This document shows, piece by piece, positions 18,703 through 27,745 of a DNA stretch of 64,000 nt. The first letter of the stretch is position 1. Every line of letters starts with the position of its first letter. The stretch covers positions 1-64,000 of the forward strand of contig CALOAX010000012.1 in NCBI GenBank assembly GCA_942491485.1. Direction: 5' to 3'. The notes under the pieces are model-generated. The model ran no database searches. It saw nothing but the letters and a program-made list of their open reading frames with translations, and was not told the DNA's origin. Both the position numbers and the translations under genes were made by a program. The DNA comes from Desulfoluna sp942491485 (GTDB lineage Bacteria > Desulfobacterota > Desulfobacteria > Desulfobacterales > Desulfolunaceae).

Positions 18703-19383
18703 ATGATAAAGTCAATGACTGGCAATTTGGGAAAATCTTTTTTCATGATGTTTATGATCACAGCTTTTTGCCTTACGGCAGGGGCGGTGCGAGCAGATAA
18801 ACCCGAAGTGATCGATCGTATCGTGGCCGTGGTCAACGATGACGTGGTCACCCTTTCAGACCTGAACGAGGCGCTCTCTCCCTATGAATCCAAGATTCGT
18901 CAGATGAACTACTCCCTGGAAAAAGAGATGCAGGTGCGGTTCAAGCTTCGAGAAGATATGATCAGCCAACTTGTTGAGAAGAAACTCACCGATCAGCTGG
19001 TGGCGAAAAAAGATATCCAGATAGGTGAGGCGGAAGTGGACCGCGCCATTGAGCGGGTCAAGAGCCTTAACCGGTTTACCGATGAAACCCTGCGGGCGCA
19101 ACTCGCGAGCCAGGGCATTGATTACGAGGCCTATCGGGGCGAGATTCGAAGCCAGCTTCAGAGAAACCGCCTGGTGAGTTACGAAGTAAAGTCCAAGATC
19201 GTGATTACCGACGAAGATGTGCAAGCCTATTACGATGAAAACAAGAAGGAACTTGGGGACAAGTCCCTGGATGAACTTCGTACCTTTATTTCCGATCAGC
19301 TTTATGAAGACGCCGTGGGGAAAAAATTTGCCCAGTGGCTCAGTGATTTGAAAAAAGACGCACACATCAAGGTGATCCAGTAA
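18703..19383 (+). CDS. SurA-like periplasmic chaperone lacking the parvulin domain
   Basis: 226 residues. Residues 1-25 are a signal peptide ending AGAVRA, followed by the SurA hallmark VIDRIVAVVNDDVVTLSDL and the long helical module. The text KIVITDEDVQAYYDENKKELGDKSLDELRTFISDQLYEDAV joins the helix normally before the PPIase directly to the C-terminal helix normally after it, so the whole parvulin domain is absent. This agrees with reports that the SurA core without PPIase domains still chaperones outer-membrane proteins. The start is set at the Met before IKSMTGNLG; upstream in-frame Mets do not look like protein N-termini. The stop overlaps the rodZ-like ATG by one base (TAATG). Confidence 0.75.
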   Translation: MIKSMTGNLGKSFFMMFMITAFCLTAGAVRADKPEVIDRIVAVVNDDVVTLSDLNEALSPYESKIRQMNYSLEKEMQVRFKLREDMISQLVEKKLTDQLVAKKDIQIGEAEVDRAIERVKSLNRFTDETLRAQLASQGIDYEAYRGEIRSQLQRNRLVSYEVKSKIVITDEDVQAYYDENKKELGDKSLDELRTFISDQLYEDAVGKKFAQWLSDLKKDAHIKVIQ

Positions 19384-20136
19384 TGTCGCGGACAGGCGGC
19401 AGTGAGGGAAGGGGGCCCATGGCCGACCACAACGATGAGGTGCAGGAACGACCATCCTTTGGGACGTACCTTCGGGAATTCAGGGTTAAAAATGGTCTCA
19501 CCGTCGAATCGGTATGCCATGAAACCAAGCTCTCCCGTTTTATCATGGAAAATATCGAGGCCGGCAATCGAAGCGATCTGCCGGAAGATGCGTTGCTCAA
19601 GAGCTTTCTGCGCAGCGTGGCCGCGGCATGCGGCGCCGATGGTGAAACGGCTGTCTCCCTTTACCTGGAAGAGTATCCCCCCAAACAGGAGACCAACAAC
19701 TTCTACAGCCCTGAAAACCGGAAACGGAGCCTGGGGCTGGTGTGTCTGGTGCTTTGCCTGATTGTTCTTGTTGCAGGCGGTGTTCTTTTTTTTTTTGACG
19801 CCTCCTGAAAACAACGTATCACAGCAGGATGAGCCTCCCTCTGAGGCTCAAATAATTCCCAAAAAAGAGGTGGGAAAGAAGGGGCGCACTGTAAAGGTGC
19901 AGGAAAGGCTCCTTTTGGAGATATTGTCCGCAGGTTCGGCTCAGGTGAAGGTGAGCGCCGACGGCAGTCTTCCCAAGACCTACTCCATGACGCAGGGGGA
20001 GCGTATTTCAATCCGTGCTGTGGAGGGCTTTAATATTCTGGTGGAAGACAAGTGTGCGGTGGCGCTCTTTTTCAACGGCAGGCCGGTGGAAATTCCCGGT
20101 CGATGCGGTCGTCCTGTGACGTTGCGGATTCCATAA
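19383..20136 (+). CDS. rodZ: RodZ-like protein (HTH, TM, DUF4115), split by a T11 frameshift
   Basis: The first frame (19383-19808, 141 residues) has a RodZ/HTH_25 domain (SFGTYLREFRVKNGLTVESV), a basic stop-transfer ENRKR and a membrane helix (LGLVCLVLCLIVLVAGGVLF), then ends shortly after eleven Ts at 19786-19796. The +1 frame continues directly as LTPPENNVSQQDEPPSEAQ and a DUF4115 domain (LLLEILSAGSAQVKVSADG to RPVTLRIP) ending at 20136. One T fewer gives a normal 250-residue RodZ-like protein, the bitopic anchor that links MreB to the envelope. The break may be a sequencing or assembly error, a contingency tract, or a transcriptional slippage site. ATG 19419 with GGGAAGGGGG ahead is an alternative start. 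Confidence 0.75.
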
Positions 20137-20294
20137 CGGATCTGATGTTTCATCTGACCGGAAGAATGTGACCCAGGGGTCGGCATGCAATGGCCGGCTT
20201 CTTTCATGCTGCGCCCATGTTACGAACAGGGTGCCTAACCATTTAACCCCGATGCGGCCAGGGCGACGTATGCCTCTGGTATATCGGGCTGATT

Positions 20295-20363
20295 ACAGGA
20301 CACAGCAGTCCTGAAGGGCGAATCTCCGGAGATGCCGGGCGCTTCATGACTGCTGTGTGCTGT
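20295..20363 (+). promoter_or_regulatory. Structured leader RNA upstream of mgtE (putative)
   Basis: Stem ACACAGCAGTC (20300-20310) pairs with GACTGCTGTGT (20348-20358); ACAG/CTGT (20295-20298, 20360-20363) extends it past one G-G mismatch. Inside, TGAAG/CTTCA (20312-20316, 20342-20346) and the palindrome ATCTCCGGAGAT (20322-20333) give a nested hairpin. It lies about 60-130 bases before the mgtE start codon. It does not show the conserved M-box (ykoK) sequences I know. It may be a Mg2+-responsive leader; this is inference. Confidence 0.45.
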
Positions 20364-20424
20364 CTGTCGGCAGGGCCATACGCTATTCGAGCACCGGTGG
20401 TTCTGCATAGCAGGGAGGTATGTC

Positions 20425-21789
20425 ATGAGCGAAGACAGGAACAAAATTCTTGAAGAGACCATTAAGCGGCTGTTGAGGCGTGGAGCCAGCTCCAACCTTC
20501 GAAAAATCGTGAACAAGACCCATGCGGCGGACCTCTCTGTCGTCTTCAGGAATCTTTCTGTAAACAGTCAACGCAAGCTCTTCGACATGATAGAGGATTA
20601 TGAACAGCGGGCGGTACTGTTAAGTGAGCTGACCGAATACACCATTACGGATTTCATCGAGACCATGGCGGTGGATGAACTTCTCGAGGTGTTTGATTTC
20701 ATGCCCGCCGATGATGTGGCGGACCTTATCGCCGACCTTCCCCGTGAGACAGCCGACGCCGTTCTTGAGAAGATGAACACCGAGGAGTCCGAAGAGGTGG
20801 AGGACCTTCTCAGCTACGATGATGACACGGCAGGTGGCATCATGGTCCCCGATTTCGTGGCCCTTTCCGAGGAGATCTCGGCAAAAGAGGCCATCGAATC
20901 CCTCCAGAAAGACTTCCCTGACGTTGAAATGCCCTTCTACCTTTATGTGGTGGACGATCATGAACGCCTTGTGGGCGTTGTGTCTCTTCGTCAGCTGGTG
21001 GTGGTCAAGCCCGGAACTCCCTTGAAAGAGTTCATGACCACGGACATCTTCTCCGTGAAGACCGACGTGGACCAGGAGGAGGTGGCCAAGATCGTGGCAC
21101 GCTACGACATTCTGGCCGTTCCGGTTGTGGATGACAACAATCGCCTCATGGGTATCGTCACCGTTGATGACGTCATCGACATCTTCCGCCAGGAGGCCAC
21201 AGAGGATATCCTCAAGATGGCCGGTGTCGGGGAAGAGTTTGTGGAGACCCAATCGGTGGTGAGCAGCACCCGGATCAGGCTTCCCTGGCTCTTTGCAAGC
21301 TGCATCGGGGGGATTCTCGCCTTTTTTATCATCGGCCACTTTGAGCACACGTTGCAGCAGGTGACCTACCTGGCCGCTTTTCTCCCTGTCATCATGGGTA
21401 TGGGCGGCAACATCGGTACCCAGTCATCCACCATCGTGGTACGAGGCCTGGCAACGGGGCGCCTTGTCTCCACTGACCTCTGGAATGTGGTGGGCAAGGA
21501 ACTCTGTATCGGGCTGATTTTAGGAACGATTTACGGCGGCCTCATCGCCTTGGCCGCTCAGATGCGGTTTGGCGCCGAACTCAACACGTCCATGCTCGCC
21601 GTTTCCGTGGGGCTGGCGGTTCTCTCTTCCATGTCCGTCGCGGCCCTGGTGGGCTCTCTGGTTCCCATGGTCTTCGGGCGGATCAACATCGACCCGGCGG
21701 TGGCTACAGGGCCCTTTGTGACCACAAGCATCGATATCATCAGTGTCTACTGTTACTTCCGAATTGCCACCCAGCTTTTGGGACTCTGA
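20425..21789 (+). CDS. mgtE: Magnesium transporter MgtE
   Basis: 454 residues in the full MgtE order: an N-terminal superhelical domain (about 1-125), two CBS domains (about 130-255, with DDTAGGIMVPDFVAL and VDDNNRLMGIVTVDDVIDIF), then five membrane helices. The pore region retains PVIMGMGGNIGTQSSTIVVRGLA and the last-helix GPFVTTSIDII, whose Asp is the Mg2+ selectivity residue. It mediates Mg2+ uptake gated by cytosolic Mg2+ through the CBS domains. GCAGGGAGG lies just before the ATG. A structured leader sits upstream. recO follows after six bases, so the two are co-transcribed. Confidence 0.95.
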   Translation: MSEDRNKILEETIKRLLRRGASSNLRKIVNKTHAADLSVVFRNLSVNSQRKLFDMIEDYEQRAVLLSELTEYTITDFIETMAVDELLEVFDFMPADDVADLIADLPRETADAVLEKMNTEESEEVEDLLSYDDDTAGGIMVPDFVALSEEISAKEAIESLQKDFPDVEMPFYLYVVDDHERLVGVVSLRQLVVVKPGTPLKEFMTTDIFSVKTDVDQEEVAKIVARYDILAVPVVDDNNRLMGIVTVDDVIDIFRQEATEDILKMAGVGEEFVETQSVVSSTRIRLPWLFASCIGGILAFFIIGHFEHTLQQVTYLAAFLPVIMGMGGNIGTQSSTIVVRGLATGRLVSTDLWNVVGKELCIGLILGTIYGGLIALAAQMRFGAELNTSMLAVSVGLAVLSSMSVAALVGSLVPMVFGRINIDPAVATGPFVTTSIDIISVYCYFRIATQLLGL

Positions 21790-21795
21790 TGGCTC

Positions 21796-22575
21796 ATGGC
21801 ACTCATTGAGCAGGTGATCATCCGAAAGGCGCAGGCCATTCTCCTGCGCAAGGTGGAGTATGGGGACCACGATGTGGTCCTCACCTTTCTTACCCCCGGC
21901 GAGGGGAAAGTGAGTGCCTTTGCCAAGAACGCCAAAAAGAGCGTGAAACGCTTCTCCGGCGTCCTTGAGCTCTTTACCCTCCTTGAGACAGTCGTCAGGC
22001 AGGGGAAAGGCCTTCCATACCTTGAGGAGGCCTCCATTGTATCCCCCTTTGAATCCATTCGTACCGATTACTTGAAACTGGCGTATGCGGGCTACTGGTC
22101 CGAAGTGACCATTCAGTGGCTGGAGGAGGGGGAGCCCCAGGAGCGCCTTTTTTCTCTTTTTGAATCGGCCCTCCATGCCCTCCATGATGCCCGGAGAGCG
22201 CCCGGCACCGTAAGCATACTGTTTCAGCTGCTCTTTCTCGATATCGCCGGATTTGCCCCGTCATTGACTCTGTGTGCAGGCTGTGGGGCTTCCATGGAGA
22301 CCCTCTCGGAAGACCGGGTTCTTTTTGACCTGGATCGCGGAGGACTTGCCTGTCGGCAATGCCGTGGGGAGGCACGCCAACGCATGGCGATCTCAGCCGG
22401 AACGATAAAGCAGTTGCGATGGGTGCTGGACGAGGGGCTGGAAGGAGCCTTCCGCGTGCGATTCAGTCCCGCAGCGGAGAGGGAAGGCCTGGCCCTTCTG
22501 GAGCGGTTTCTGCCACGCCACCTTGGCCGTGAACCCAAGAGCCTCTCATTTCTTTCGAAAATCCGATCATCGTAA
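21796..22575 (+). CDS. recO: DNA repair protein RecO
   Basis: 259 residues. An N-terminal OB-fold (AILLRKVEYGDHDVVLTFLTPGEGKVSAFAKNAKKS) is followed by the helical domain and a zinc-binding site CAGC...CRQC at about residues 155-190. It anneals SSB-coated DNA and loads RecA with RecR in gap repair. It sits six bases after mgtE, and its stop codon is embedded in the ribosome binding site TAAGGAGA of the next gene, which suggests translational coupling. Confidence 0.92.
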   Translation: MALIEQVIIRKAQAILLRKVEYGDHDVVLTFLTPGEGKVSAFAKNAKKSVKRFSGVLELFTLLETVVRQGKGLPYLEEASIVSPFESIRTDYLKLAYAGYWSEVTIQWLEEGEPQERLFSLFESALHALHDARRAPGTVSILFQLLFLDIAGFAPSLTLCAGCGASMETLSEDRVLFDLDRGGLACRQCRGEARQRMAISAGTIKQLRWVLDEGLEGAFRVRFSPAAEREGLALLERFLPRHLGREPKSLSFLSKIRSS

Positions 22576-22588
22576 GGAGAGCCACTCC

Positions 22589-23638
22589 ATGAGTATTCAT
22601 ACCGGACGTTCCGTCACCTCCACCATCGTTTCCTCCGCACCCTGCCGGGTGGATATGGGAGGGACCCTTGATCTGGCCACATTCCACCTCCCCTTGAGGC
22701 ACCTGAACCCGGCAACATTCAACCTGGCCCTTGAGCTTCGCACCCGGGTGCGTATCTCCCCGTACAAAAAAAGGTGGGTGCGCGTTGCCTCCCGGGGGTT
22801 TGAACCTGCCGAGTTTCCAGCGAATGAGCTTCCCTTTGCCCACCCCATGGGGTTGATGTTTGGGATTGCTGCTTTTTTTGATGCCTCGGGGGTTGAAATA
22901 GAGATTGATTCGGCCTCACCGCCGCGAAGCGCCCTGGGGGGCTCCTCCGTTGCAGCGGTGGCCCTTTGCGCCGCCTTTCTTTCCGCCTTCGAAGGGATGG
23001 AAAACGGTGATGCCCTGAAGGATCGGGCAGCCCGCATCGCGCAATCTGTTGAGAGTGCCGTGGCTGGTGTGGTCTGCGGTATCCAGGACCAGATGGCTGC
23101 CGCCTTTGGCGGTGTCTCCCTCTGGCATTGGCAGGGAGAAGGGCGGCACCGACGCACCCCCGTTCTTGACGAGAGTGGTGCGGATCCGTCCCCCCACATG
23201 GCGGTGGCCTATTGCGGCGTGCCCCATGACTCCCTGGATGTCAACGGCCGGTGGGTAAGGGGGTTCCTGGACGGAACCCACAGGAATGAGTGGCTGGAGA
23301 TTCTTCGCCTGACCCACGCCTTTGCCGAGGCCATGGGCCAGCAGGACTGGCAGCGGGCCGCCGAGTTGATGAATCAGGAGACCCGGATCCGGGTGGGGAT
23401 GACCCCGGATGTGCTGGATGAAACAGGCACGCGCCTGACGGAAGCCGCCGTGGCCCTCGGGTGCGGGGCCCGATTCACAGGGGCCGGGGGCGGCGGGTGC
23501 CTCTGGGCTGTGGGGGAGACCGACGCCATGGTCGCAGTCAGGATCGCCTGGGATGCGATCCTTTCAGAGACGCCGGGGGCCAAAATGCTCCCGTCTTCCG
23601 TAGCATGGAAAGGTGTGGAGATAGAGTCCTCCGAATAA
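22589..23638 (+). CDS. GHMP-family kinase
   Basis: 349 residues. The family ATP-binding signature is PPRSALGGSSVAAVALCAAF, with the N-terminal substrate motif SAPCRVDMGGTLDL and the C-terminal glycine motif GARFTGAGGGGCLWAV. The order and GG-SS loop resemble heptose/galactose-type sugar kinases (D-glycero-D-manno-heptose 7-phosphate kinase or galactokinase-like) more than mevalonate or homoserine kinases, but the substrate cannot be set from sequence alone. TAAGGAGA precedes the ATG. It is the third gene after mgtE-recO. Element E3 begins 48 bp after the stop. Confidence 0.8.
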   Translation: MSIHTGRSVTSTIVSSAPCRVDMGGTLDLATFHLPLRHLNPATFNLALELRTRVRISPYKKRWVRVASRGFEPAEFPANELPFAHPMGLMFGIAAFFDASGVEIEIDSASPPRSALGGSSVAAVALCAAFLSAFEGMENGDALKDRAARIAQSVESAVAGVVCGIQDQMAAAFGGVSLWHWQGEGRHRRTPVLDESGADPSPHMAVAYCGVPHDSLDVNGRWVRGFLDGTHRNEWLEILRLTHAFAEAMGQQDWQRAAELMNQETRIRVGMTPDVLDETGTRLTEAAVALGCGARFTGAGGGGCLWAVGETDAMVAVRIAWDAILSETPGAKMLPSSVAWKGVEIESSE

Positions 23639-23686
23639 TGTCTCTTGATGGACTCCTTAGCATTACTCTATGATGTTCGAATAAGA

Positions 23687-23944
23687 GCCTCCGGCGGCCC
23701 TGCCGGGGGCCAAGCTTTTGAAACGTTGGGTAAACAGGTCCCGATGACAGAGCCGAATAGGCCAATGCCTTTGGTCAGCCGACAGCTCTTGACGTCATAC
23801 AGCGGAAAGTTTTTGAGGACCTTTTTTCAAAATACGACCCGTCTTAGACCACGGGTGCAGCCCGTCAGCGAATGTGTAGGCCCGAAGGCCCGGAGCATTC
23901 GCGAAGCCGGGGTGCAGGGGATGTATCCCCTGCCTGCCGGAGGC
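23687..23944. repeat. Composite intergenic element E3 (A left, B right)
   Basis: Left terminus GCCTCCGGCGGC plus module A (palindrome slightly decayed), right terminus CCTGCCGGAGGC with module B: hairpin CAGGGGATGTATCCCCTG and stem GCGAATG/CATTCGC at about 23869-23902. It occupies the gap between the GHMP kinase and glyQ genes. Confidence 0.8.
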
Positions 23945-24314
23945 AAATTGCGTTTTTTGACGGTATGCCCATTTTCAATGATCGAATATTGATGGATTGC
24001 GCAAGCCACTCCCCCGTAATCATACGGAATCGGGGCTCTGCGCCTTTTGATTGACTATCGTCATCTTATCATGTAGTTTTCTTTGGTTAAAATAAGTATG
24101 GTAGCGTAACAAGGTGAAGTAACCTCGCTCCCTCCTTGCATCTTGTGTTGTGGCGGCGAAGCAATTCAATATATAGCGTATCGCGAAACGGTACCCTGAC
24201 TTTATTACGGGCCACCATATCATGTGAACCTTTACGACCGTGAAAGGTGCCGGGTATGTTATCATACCCCATGGTGCGTCTTTCCAGGCACAGCGTTATT
24301 TGAGGAATCTAAAG
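23945..24314. other. Leader region upstream of glyQ
   Basis: 370 bp with no gene. It contains a short hairpin GGGTATG-TTAT-CATACCC at about 24253-24270 and CCTTT/AAAGG at about 24231-24247 before the glyQ start. TTGACT at 24051 has no convincing -10 partner. No T-box is recognised. Confidence 0.4.
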
Positions 24315-25193
24315 ATGAACTTTCAGGATGTGATTTTATCGTTGCAGAAATACTGGGCAGGCACCGGCTGTGTGTTGAGTCAGCCCTATGACCTTGAAGT
24401 GGGGGCAGGGACCTTTCATCCGGCAACCCTTTTGAGGTGCCTGGGCCCCGAACCCTGGAATGTGGCCTATGTCCAGGCGTCCCGCCGCCCCACCGACGGG
24501 CGGTATGGCGACAACCCCATGCGACTGCAGCATTACTATCAGTTTCAGGTGCTGATGAAGCCTTCTCCCGCCAATGTGCAGGAGCTTTACCTTGAGAGCC
24601 TCAAGGTGCTGGGCATTGATCCCCTGGATCACGATATCCGGTTTGTGGAAGACGATTGGGAGTCGCCCACCCTCGGGGCTTCCGGTCTCGGATGGGAGGT
24701 GTGGCTCGATGGCATGGAGGTGACTCAGTTCACCTACTTCCAGATGGCGGGCAGCGTTGAAGTCAAGCCCGTTTCTGTTGAGCTTACCTACGGCCTTGAG
24801 CGTATCTGCATGTACCTGCAGGGCGTGGACAGCGTTTACGACCTCAAGTGGAACGACGAGCTCACCTACGGTGACATCTTCCATCAGCAGGAGGTGGAGC
24901 AGTCCACCTACAACTTCGAGGTGGCCGATGTGGACATGCTCCTCGATCTCTTCAAAAAGTATGAGAAAGAGGCAGAGCGCATCATCGAAGAGGGCATCGT
25001 GCTTCCCGCGTACGAGTGCTGCATCAAGTGCTCGCACCTCTTCAACCTTCTCGATGCACGGGGTGCCATCAGCGTCACCGAGCGAACCGGTTACATCGGG
25101 AGAATACGCAACCTGGCACGTATCTGTGCCCAGGGCTATATCGAACAGCGAGAGCGACTCGGCTTTCCCATGCTGAAGAACCAGCAAGGATGA
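24315..25193 (+). CDS. glyQ: Glycyl-tRNA synthetase alpha subunit
   Basis: 292 residues, the standard length for the catalytic subunit of the bacterial alpha2-beta2 enzyme. It opens with NFQDVILSLQKYWAGTGCVL and carries the class II motifs, including QPYDLEVGAGTFHPATLL, EPWNVAYVQASRRPTDGRYG, YYQFQVLMKPSP and the motif 3 region SVELTYGLERICMYLQGVDS. The start is the ATG eight bases after GAGGA. glyS follows 98 bp downstream. Confidence 0.97.
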   Translation: MNFQDVILSLQKYWAGTGCVLSQPYDLEVGAGTFHPATLLRCLGPEPWNVAYVQASRRPTDGRYGDNPMRLQHYYQFQVLMKPSPANVQELYLESLKVLGIDPLDHDIRFVEDDWESPTLGASGLGWEVWLDGMEVTQFTYFQMAGSVEVKPVSVELTYGLERICMYLQGVDSVYDLKWNDELTYGDIFHQQEVEQSTYNFEVADVDMLLDLFKKYEKEAERIIEEGIVLPAYECCIKCSHLFNLLDARGAISVTERTGYIGRIRNLARICAQGYIEQRERLGFPMLKNQQG

Positions 25194-25291
25194 TGACGCC
25201 CCGATCGCGGGCAGGGACGAGGCGTGAAGGCATTGCCCGTCCTTAAGACAGAATCCGCTGCATGATTCTGCAGCTGACACACAGGTGAGTT

Positions 25292-27370
25292 ATGAAGACC
25301 TTACTTTTTGAAATCGGAACGGAAGAGATCCCCGCAGGATATATTCGGCCCGCCCTCGACTTTTTAGGCAAAGCCGTGGCCGCAAGACTTAAAGAGGCCC
25401 GCATCGATGCCGGGGACGTGACCACCTACGGCACCCCACGTCGCCTCACCGTTATGGTGAAGGATGTGGCCGCCAGCCAGAAGGCTGAAACCACGGAAGT
25501 GACCGGCCCTCCCGAGTCCGTCGGCTATGATGCCGACGGCACCCCGAAGATGCCTGCCATTAAGTTTGCCGAAAAAGTGGGCATCACCGTTGAGCAGGTT
25601 GAGATCAAGGAGACCAAAAAGGGTCGTTACCTCTGCGCCAGTGTGGCCGAAGAGGTGAAGGCCAGTGCGGAGGTTCTTTCCGAGGTCCTTCCCGAACTGA
25701 TGGGCCGCATTCCCTTTCCCAAGACCATGCGCTGGGCCGATCTCTCCACCTCCTTTGCACGCCCCATTCAGAACATTGTGGCCATGCTGGGAGAGAGCGT
25801 TGTTCCCTTTACGTTCTGCAACGTTTCAAGTGGAAACACGACCTTTGGGCATCGGTTCATGAATCCCGGGCCTGTGGTTCTTGAGGATCCCGATACCTAC
25901 TTGGAGACCCTTGAGAAGGTCAGTGTCATCGCTGACTTTGCCGCACGGCGTGCCCTGGTGAAGGAGCAGGTAACCGAAGCCGCCAAAGAGGCCGGTGGTA
26001 TTCTCCTGCCTGATGAAGAGCTTTTTGATACCGTCACCAACCTTATCGAATACCCCGTGGTGGTCATCGGGACCTTTGACGAGGATTTCCTCACGGTGCC
26101 CGACGAGGTTCTTATCACCTCCATGAGGGAGCACCAGAAGTACTTTGCTGTCGTGGACGAGGCCGGTAAGTTGAAGAATGCCTTCCTCGTGGTGAACAAC
26201 ACCCGAGTGAAGGATCTTTCCCTTGTGCGCCGCGGCCATGAAAAAGTGCTTCGCGCCCGCCTTGCCGATGCAAAGTTCTTTTTCGACCAGGACCTGAAAG
26301 AGAGCCCGGACGCTTGGGTGGAACGCCTCAAGCGAGTTCTTTTCCAGGCAAAACTCGGGACCGTCCATGAGAAGATGGGGCGCATCAAGTCCCTTGCCGG
26401 AGCACTGGCAGAGGCAGCCGGCGTTTCAGCAGAAGCAGCGAAGAACACCGTACGGGCAGCAGAACTCTGCAAGGCCGACCTGGTGAGCCAGATGGTGATT
26501 GAGTTCACCAAGCTTCAGGGTGTCATGGGCCGCGTCTATGCCGAAAAGGCTGGTGAGGAGGCGGCTGTTGCCGCAGCCATCCAGGAGCACTACAAGCCCC
26601 TCTACTCCGGTGGCGAGCTTCCGCAAACCAGCGAAGGCGCACTCCTGGCCCTGGCCGACAAGCTCGACACCCTTTGCGGGTGTTTTGCCGCAGGGCTGAT
26701 CCCCACCGGTGGGGCTGATCCGTATGCGTTGCGCCGTCAGTCCATTGGTATCGCCCAGATCATGGTGAAGATGGGGTACGCATTTCCCCTTCGTCCCATT
26801 CTGGAAAAGGGTGTGGCCGCCTATGCCGAGCGCATTGACGTCAATGTGGATGAAACGGTAACGGCCATTACGGACTTTATCCGCAGCCGTATCGATCATC
26901 TTCTCTTTGAAGAGGGCTATCCCAAGGACGTTGTGGCCTCAGTGACCACCGTGGGCATCAACGTGGTCCCCGATATCTGGATGCGCGTGAAGGCACTTGC
27001 GGAGCTCAAAGAGAATGCAGATTACGAAGCCGTCGCCGCTGCGTTCAAGCGGGTGGTGAACATCATCAAAAAAGCCGAGGTTCCCGCAGGCGCATCTGTG
27101 GATGCGGCGTTGTTCGAAAATGACAGCGAAAGGGACCTGTTGAACGCTTTTTCCACCACACGGGCGGATGTTGAGGAAGCCATGAAGGACGGAGGCTACG
27201 ATAAGGCTCTCTCCGCTGTGGCAGGCCTTCGCCCCTTTGTGGACCGGTTCTTTGAAGACGTCATGGTTATGGCTGACGATGAAAACGTCCGGGCCAACCG
27301 CCTGGCGATTCTCGCGGGCATTGCCGGACTCTTTGACGATATTGCTGATTTTTCCAAGCTTTCAGCTTAA
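25292..27370 (+). CDS. glyS: Glycyl-tRNA synthetase beta subunit
   Basis: 692 residues, the normal GlyS length. It opens with the conserved LLFEIGTEEIPAGYIRPAL and contains TPRRLTVMVKDVA, FPKTMRW, the HD-like domain segment ADLVSQMVIEFTKLQGVMGRVYA and GGADPYALRRQSIGIAQIM. The C-terminal anticodon-binding region ends NRLAILAGIAGLFDDIADFSKL. It forms the tetramer with GlyQ and binds tRNA-Gly. Confidence 0.97.
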   Translation: MKTLLFEIGTEEIPAGYIRPALDFLGKAVAARLKEARIDAGDVTTYGTPRRLTVMVKDVAASQKAETTEVTGPPESVGYDADGTPKMPAIKFAEKVGITVEQVEIKETKKGRYLCASVAEEVKASAEVLSEVLPELMGRIPFPKTMRWADLSTSFARPIQNIVAMLGESVVPFTFCNVSSGNTTFGHRFMNPGPVVLEDPDTYLETLEKVSVIADFAARRALVKEQVTEAAKEAGGILLPDEELFDTVTNLIEYPVVVIGTFDEDFLTVPDEVLITSMREHQKYFAVVDEAGKLKNAFLVVNNTRVKDLSLVRRGHEKVLRARLADAKFFFDQDLKESPDAWVERLKRVLFQAKLGTVHEKMGRIKSLAGALAEAAGVSAEAAKNTVRAAELCKADLVSQMVIEFTKLQGVMGRVYAEKAGEEAAVAAAIQEHYKPLYSGGELPQTSEGALLALADKLDTLCGCFAAGLIPTGGADPYALRRQSIGIAQIMVKMGYAFPLRPILEKGVAAYAERIDVNVDETVTAITDFIRSRIDHLLFEEGYPKDVVASVTTVGINVVPDIWMRVKALAELKENADYEAVAAAFKRVVNIIKKAEVPAGASVDAALFENDSERDLLNAFSTTRADVEEAMKDGGYDKALSAVAGLRPFVDRFFEDVMVMADDENVRANRLAILAGIAGLFDDIADFSKLSA

Positions 27371-27444
27371 TTGATACTTTACGTTAATTCGGCCTTTCAA
27401 GGCTTTGCCTGAAAGGCCGTCACTCAGAAAAAATGGAGGAGTCC

Positions 27445-27705
27445 ATGGCTGGATTTGATCCCGAAAAGGATAAGAAACTTAAAGAGTGGCGATGTGAGGA
27501 CACCGGTCTTCTCGTCTCCATCAACCAGTACGACAAAGGCGAACCCAAAGTACAGATCGGTCCGCGTATCCTGAAGAAGAAGGATGGATCTGATCGTGCC
27601 CCTGCCAAGGCAGGCCGTCTGTCCATCGATGACATCAGCTTCATCTACGATATCATTGATGACATCAAAGACGAGCTGGAAGCCAACCTCGACCCCATGG
27701 GTTAA
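27445..27705 (+). CDS. Conserved small acidic protein, function unknown
   Basis: 86 residues, soluble, no signal or membrane helix, rich in Asp, Glu and Lys. The sequence MAGFDPEKDKKLKEW...TGLLVSINQYDKGEPKVQIGPR looks like a conserved small domain, possibly with a beta hairpin and a C-terminal helix (IDDISFIYDIIDDIKDEL). I do not recognise a named family. GGAGGAG ends three bases before the chosen ATG; an in-frame ATG at 27433 lies ahead of it. It follows glyS by 74 bp and ends at its own terminator, so co-expression with glycyl-tRNA synthetase is likely. Confidence 0.7.
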   Translation: MAGFDPEKDKKLKEWRCEDTGLLVSINQYDKGEPKVQIGPRILKKKDGSDRAPAKAGRLSIDDISFIYDIIDDIKDELEANLDPMG

Positions 27706-27715
27706 AGATCTGCCA

Positions 27716-27745
27716 GGCCCGTCGGTTATCCGGCGGGCCTTTTTT
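27716..27745 (+). terminator. Rho-independent terminator of the glyQ-glyS-small gene unit
   Basis: Stem GGCCCGTCGG/CCGGCGGGCC (one G-U pair), TTAT loop, then six Ts. Confidence 0.88.

Noticed and set aside
24051..24080. TTGACT as -35 of a glyQ promoter
   Set aside because: No acceptable -10 at 16-18 bp spacing.
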